Source of the DNA: Eubacterium sp. | GTDB lineage: Bacteria > Bacillota > Clostridia > Lachnospirales > Lachnospiraceae | Direction: 5' to 3' | Assembly: GCA_020844525.1 (NCBI GenBank) | Contig: JAJGAH010000048.1 | Coordinates: 1 to 10,200, forward strand | Length of the DNA stretch: 10,200 nt | Part shown: piece by piece, positions 7,550-10,200 of the stretch | Position numbering within the stretch: the first letter of the stretch is position 1 | Layout: the number at the start of each line of letters is the position of its first letter | Notes under the pieces: model-generated | The model's database searches: none | What the model was told of the DNA's origin: nothing | Seen by the model: the letters and a program-made list of their open reading frames with translations, nothing else | Translations under genes and position numbers: made by a program

Positions 7550-9025
7550 ATGAACATCGGCAATATAAGTAATAAAACAGATAATATCAATGCAGGAACA
7601 ATTTTTCCAAATGATAAATTTACACACAGACTAGCACTTAGAACAGTCAAACTCTTGAATGTACTGATAATGACGACACTTTTCAGCATCGTGTGGTATC
7701 AGCTTCTGGCAGAGAAATTGTATTCGCCATTTTACACTAGAGGAAACTGGGTGATCGTGGTTCTATATTTCATCTTATATTATCTTTTTGGGAAGACATA
7801 CGAGGCGTTTTTGGTTTCTTATAATAGGATTAGCGACATGGTTCTAAGCCAGGTGCTGGCTCTGGTTATGACAAATTTTATTTTGCTATTAATCACGTGG
7901 CTTCTTGTGCGAGGATTATATAATCCTCTACCATACCTTTTACTTTTAGGACTTCAGCTTACTGCGTCAGTACTCTGGTGTACTTGGGCACATAGATGGT
8001 ATTTCAAGCATTTTATTGCGAAAAGATCCGTCATCATTTGGGACATGAGAAAAGGGCTAAAAGCGCTTATTAATGATGGCGATATGAAAGTTAAGTTTAA
8101 TATAGTGGGCGATTATTACGCGACTGATGTGGTTAATAAAGTTGAGAATGAATTGGGCGATGAGATATTTAATGGTATCGAAACAGTGTTCCTGACCGGT
8201 GTGCATTCTCATGATAGAAATGTAATAATCAAATACTGTGTCGAACATAATATAACAGTGTTTCTGATTCCCCGAATCGGTGATATTATTATGTCTGGAG
8301 CACACAAAGTACATCTTTTTCATCTGCCTTTTCTTCGTCTTGATCGATATAATCCGGCTCCGGAATTTTTATTTATCAAGAGAACTTTCGATATTGTTAT
8401 CAGCGCAATTGGGCTTGTGATATTAAGTCCGTTGTATCTTGTACTAACTATATTGGTTAAGAAGCAGGATGGCGGTCCTGCGCTTTATAAACAGGTTCGA
8501 CTTACCAAGGATGGAAAGAAATTTAATGTGCTGAAATTCAGGTCTATGCGGGTTGATGCGGAAAAGGATGGCGTGGCGAGGCTTAGTACAGGGGAGAATG
8601 ATGATCGTATTACGCCCATCGGAAAGTTTATGCGTGCGCACAGACTGGATGAGTTGCCGCAGCTGGTGAATATCTTCAGGGGAGATATGAGTATAGTTGG
8701 TCCACGACCTGAACGGCCTGAGATTGCAGAACAGTACGAAAAAGAGCTCCCTGAGTTTAGATTAAGACTGCAGTGCAAATGTGGACTTACAGGATATGCA
8801 CAAGTATATGGAAAGTACAATACCACACCATACGATAAACTTCAGATGGATTTGATGTATATTGCGAATCCTAGCATCGCACAGGATTTGGAAATTATGT
8901 TTGCAACTGTAAAAATCCTGTTTATGAAGGAGAGCACCGAGGGCGTCGCGGAAGGACAGACCACCGCAAGCGCCGGAAGTGTTGAAAATACTGGGGTTTC
9001 GGAGGATCGGGCAGCGGAGAAGTAA
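7550..9025 (+). CDS. Undecaprenyl-phosphate sugar-1-phosphate transferase (priming glycosyltransferase)
   Basis: Starts repeat-unit assembly by moving a sugar-1-phosphate from a nucleotide sugar to undecaprenyl phosphate at the cytoplasmic face. The 491 residues give four N-terminal helices (~34-52, 67-85, 95-120, 126-145) and a soluble middle domain (~157-265, degenerate nucleotide-binding type with VFLIPRIGD). The fifth membrane segment (~283-303) and the C-terminal bacterial sugar transferase domain follow. That domain carries KRTFD (277-281), VLKFRSMR (327-334), HRLDELPQLVNIFRGDMSIVG (364-384; the D367-E368 pair is the expected catalytic site), GPRPERP (384-390) and GLTGYAQVYG (412-421). 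The tail (~464-491) is Ala/Thr/Gly-rich. An in-frame stop at 7541 leaves 7550 as the only start; AGGGG is 14 bases upstream, rather far. The N-terminal half is AT-rich and the C-terminal domain less so. Sugar specificity (glucose, galactose or other) cannot be read. Confidence 0.92.
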   Translation: MNIGNISNKTDNINAGTIFPNDKFTHRLALRTVKLLNVLIMTTLFSIVWYQLLAEKLYSPFYTRGNWVIVVLYFILYYLFGKTYEAFLVSYNRISDMVLSQVLALVMTNFILLLITWLLVRGLYNPLPYLLLLGLQLTASVLWCTWAHRWYFKHFIAKRSVIIWDMRKGLKALINDGDMKVKFNIVGDYYATDVVNKVENELGDEIFNGIETVFLTGVHSHDRNVIIKYCVEHNITVFLIPRIGDIIMSGAHKVHLFHLPFLRLDRYNPAPEFLFIKRTFDIVISAIGLVILSPLYLVLTILVKKQDGGPALYKQVRLTKDGKKFNVLKFRSMRVDAEKDGVARLSTGENDDRITPIGKFMRAHRLDELPQLVNIFRGDMSIVGPRPERPEIAEQYEKELPEFRLRLQCKCGLTGYAQVYGKYNTTPYDKLQMDLMYIANPSIAQDLEIMFATVKILFMKESTEGVAEGQTTASAGSVENTGVSEDRAAEK

Positions 9026-9049
9026 GGCTGAATGAGGCCTTATCTTTTA
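9023..9049 (+). terminator. Weak stem-loop with T-rich tail at the end of the priming transferase gene
   Basis: TAAGGC (9023-9028, overlapping the stop codon) pairs with GCCTTA (9037-9042) around 8 bases, then TCTTTTA follows. The stem is short and the T-run interrupted, so it may only attenuate transcription; the next gene faces the same way 80 bases on. Confidence 0.3.
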
Positions 9050-9105
9050 TGAACAGAACGAGTTTGGGTACTAATTGAAGTTTGGGAGAGAGTAGGTAAG
9101 TTATT

Positions 9106-9918
9106 GTGAGTAAGCAGCCATTGGTTTCGGTCGTCATGGCGTCATATAACGAGGAACCAGAAATCATAACAAAATCAATAAAAAGCATTCAGGACCAGAC
9201 CTATCGGAACTTTGAACTACTTATCTATGACGACAGCACAAGCCCTGAAACTAGAAAAGCGATTGATGCTTTCACAGAAGATGAAAGGATCAAGGTATTC
9301 AGAAGCCCGGAGAGAGTTGGATTCGTGAAGTCTTTGAATCTCGGTATCAAGGCCGCAAAGGGTAAGTACATCGCCCGAATGGATGGTGATGATATTGCTT
9401 TGCCCATCAGATTTGAGAAGGAAGTCGCATACCTTCAGGCGCACAAAGATGTGTTTGTCGTGGGTGGGCAGATCAATATCATCAACGAGAAGGACGAGAT
9501 CACTTCTTCACGGAAATATCCGCTGGGAGGAGCTCAGCTTTATTTCTTTTCCTGCTTCCGTAATCCTCTAGCACATCCAACCATTATGATGCGGCGATCA
9601 CTGGTCGATCATGGTTTCCAATATGACGAATCGTTAAAGATGTCTGAGGACCTGGACTTCTGGCTTCGAGTGATGAACAAGTCACTGAAGATAGCCAATG
9701 TACCTGATACCGTCCTGAACTATCGCGTTGCTGACAATTTCATCGAGAAGAGAAGCGACAGGAAGCAGGTCGAGTACATGGCCAATGTCAGGAAGAAGAA
9801 CTTCGATTCTAAGCATCTCTTCCATTCAATATTATCCAATGCCGCTGGCTGGACTTTTACTCATGTTCCTGTTGGCGCAATTCAGAAAGCATACAAGACA
9901 GAGAACAGACAGGGGTAA
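9106..9918 (+). CDS. Family 2 glycosyltransferase
   Basis: Cytoplasmic, probably membrane-associated enzyme that adds a sugar from a nucleotide donor to the lipid-linked repeat unit. The 270 residues show the GT-A fold signatures: VSVVMASYNEE (7-17), SIQDQTYRNFELLIYDDST (27-45) with the nucleotide-binding Asp pair at 42-43, SLNLGIKAAKGKYIARMDGDD (76-96) with the metal-binding D-G-D-D at 93-96, HPTIMMRRS (157-165) and SEDLDFWLR (180-188), where the acidic ED pair is the likely catalytic base region. The start is a GTG at 9106 preceded by AGTAGG/AGGT; the first downstream ATG (codon 11) would cut into the beta strand of the core, so GTG is preferred. It ends 6 bases before the next gene. Donor and linkage cannot be inferred. 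Confidence 0.92.
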   Translation: MSKQPLVSVVMASYNEEPEIITKSIKSIQDQTYRNFELLIYDDSTSPETRKAIDAFTEDERIKVFRSPERVGFVKSLNLGIKAAKGKYIARMDGDDIALPIRFEKEVAYLQAHKDVFVVGGQINIINEKDEITSSRKYPLGGAQLYFFSCFRNPLAHPTIMMRRSLVDHGFQYDESLKMSEDLDFWLRVMNKSLKIANVPDTVLNYRVADNFIEKRSDRKQVEYMANVRKKNFDSKHLFHSILSNAAGWTFTHVPVGAIQKAYKTENRQG

Positions 9919-9924
9919 GAGTAA

Positions 9925-10200
9925 ATGATAATCACCAGAACACCTTTCAGAGTGAGTTTTGCAGGAGGCGGCAGCGATATCGCTTCATTCTATGAGAAGC
10001 ACGGCGGATGTGTACTGAGCACAGCTATCAATAAGTACATGTATATTTCTGTCCATCCTAGCTTCAATTCTAAACAGACCGTCCTCAAGTACTCGAAGAC
10101 GGAGTCAGTTACAGACATCGATAAGATCGAGCACAAGTATTTCAGGGAGATGCTGAAGCGACTGGACGTGCATGGGGTTGAGCTGGTTTCTACGGCTGAT
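9925..10200 (+). CDS. hddA: HddA-like D-glycero-D-manno-heptose 7-phosphate kinase, N-terminal part
   Basis: GHMP-superfamily sugar kinase; the right edge cuts it after 92 codons. My translation begins MIITRTPFRVSFAGGGSDIA, then FYEKHGGCVLSTAINKYMYISV, and ends at GVELVSTAD, just where the family's ATP-binding Gly/Ser-rich loop (PxxxGLGSSS) should begin. The RTPxRxSFAGGGxD opening with HGGxVLSTAINKY is characteristic of HddA and its close relatives. In the GDP-heptose pathway the enzyme phosphorylates D-glycero-D-manno-heptose 7-phosphate at C1, upstream of a nucleotidyltransferase. AGGGG (9911-9915) lies 9 bases before the ATG and overlaps the end of the GT2 gene, so the two are co-translated. 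Related kinases acting on other sugars share this N-terminus, so substrate should be confirmed from the following genes (GmhA, HddC, GmhB, GDP-heptose dehydratases). Confidence 0.78.
   Translation, partial: MIITRTPFRVSFAGGGSDIASFYEKHGGCVLSTAINKYMYISVHPSFNSKQTVLKYSKTESVTDIDKIEHKYFREMLKRLDVHGVELVSTAD

Overview
The window looks like a chromosomal piece of a low-to-moderate G+C Gram-positive bacterium of the Clostridia, most likely Lachnospiraceae. This rests on protein flavour: a streptococcal-CpsA-like three-helix LCP protein, a split BY-kinase (separate membrane adaptor and cytoplasmic kinase), a PHP-type tyrosine phosphatase, purine-rich ribosome binding sites, and no LPS-type export genes in view. 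It is an inference, not a database match.

Layout: (1) 1-541, minus strand: the N-terminal ~180 residues of tryptophanyl-tRNA synthetase, running off the left edge. (2) 542-1024: a 483-base non-coding divergent region with a candidate promoter facing each way. (3) 1025-6024, plus strand: a G+C-rich exopolysaccharide/capsule assembly and control module: LCP ligase (CpsA-like), chain-length adaptor (CpsC), tyrosine autokinase (CpsD), tyrosine phosphatase (CpsB) and a membrane-anchored, degenerate SGNH-like surface protein. (4) 6025-7549: an irregular junction. It holds a good sigma-A promoter, a perfect palindrome, a T9-G10 homopolymer block, an 86-codon remnant resembling the membrane N-terminus of a CapD/FlaA1-type sugar epimerase/dehydratase, and an AT-rich DUF2971 gene that looks foreign to the locus. 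(5) 7550-10200, plus strand: sugar-assembly genes: a membrane priming glycosyl-1-phosphate transferase, a family 2 glycosyltransferase, and the first 92 codons of an HddA-like heptose-7-phosphate kinase of the GHMP superfamily, which runs off the right edge.

How they would work together (family knowledge plus inference): the priming transferase loads the first sugar-phosphate on undecaprenyl phosphate, the GT2 extends it, and the kinase points to a GDP-heptose-type precursor. CpsC/CpsD/CpsB control polymerisation by cycles of tyrosine phosphorylation on the CpsD tail, and the LCP protein attaches finished polymer to the cell wall. The conserved left module and the variable right module are typical of capsule loci; the junction between them shows recombination damage. 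I see no CRISPR array, rRNA, tRNA or transposase. No clearly new multi-gene system is visible. The most unusual area is 6088-7549.
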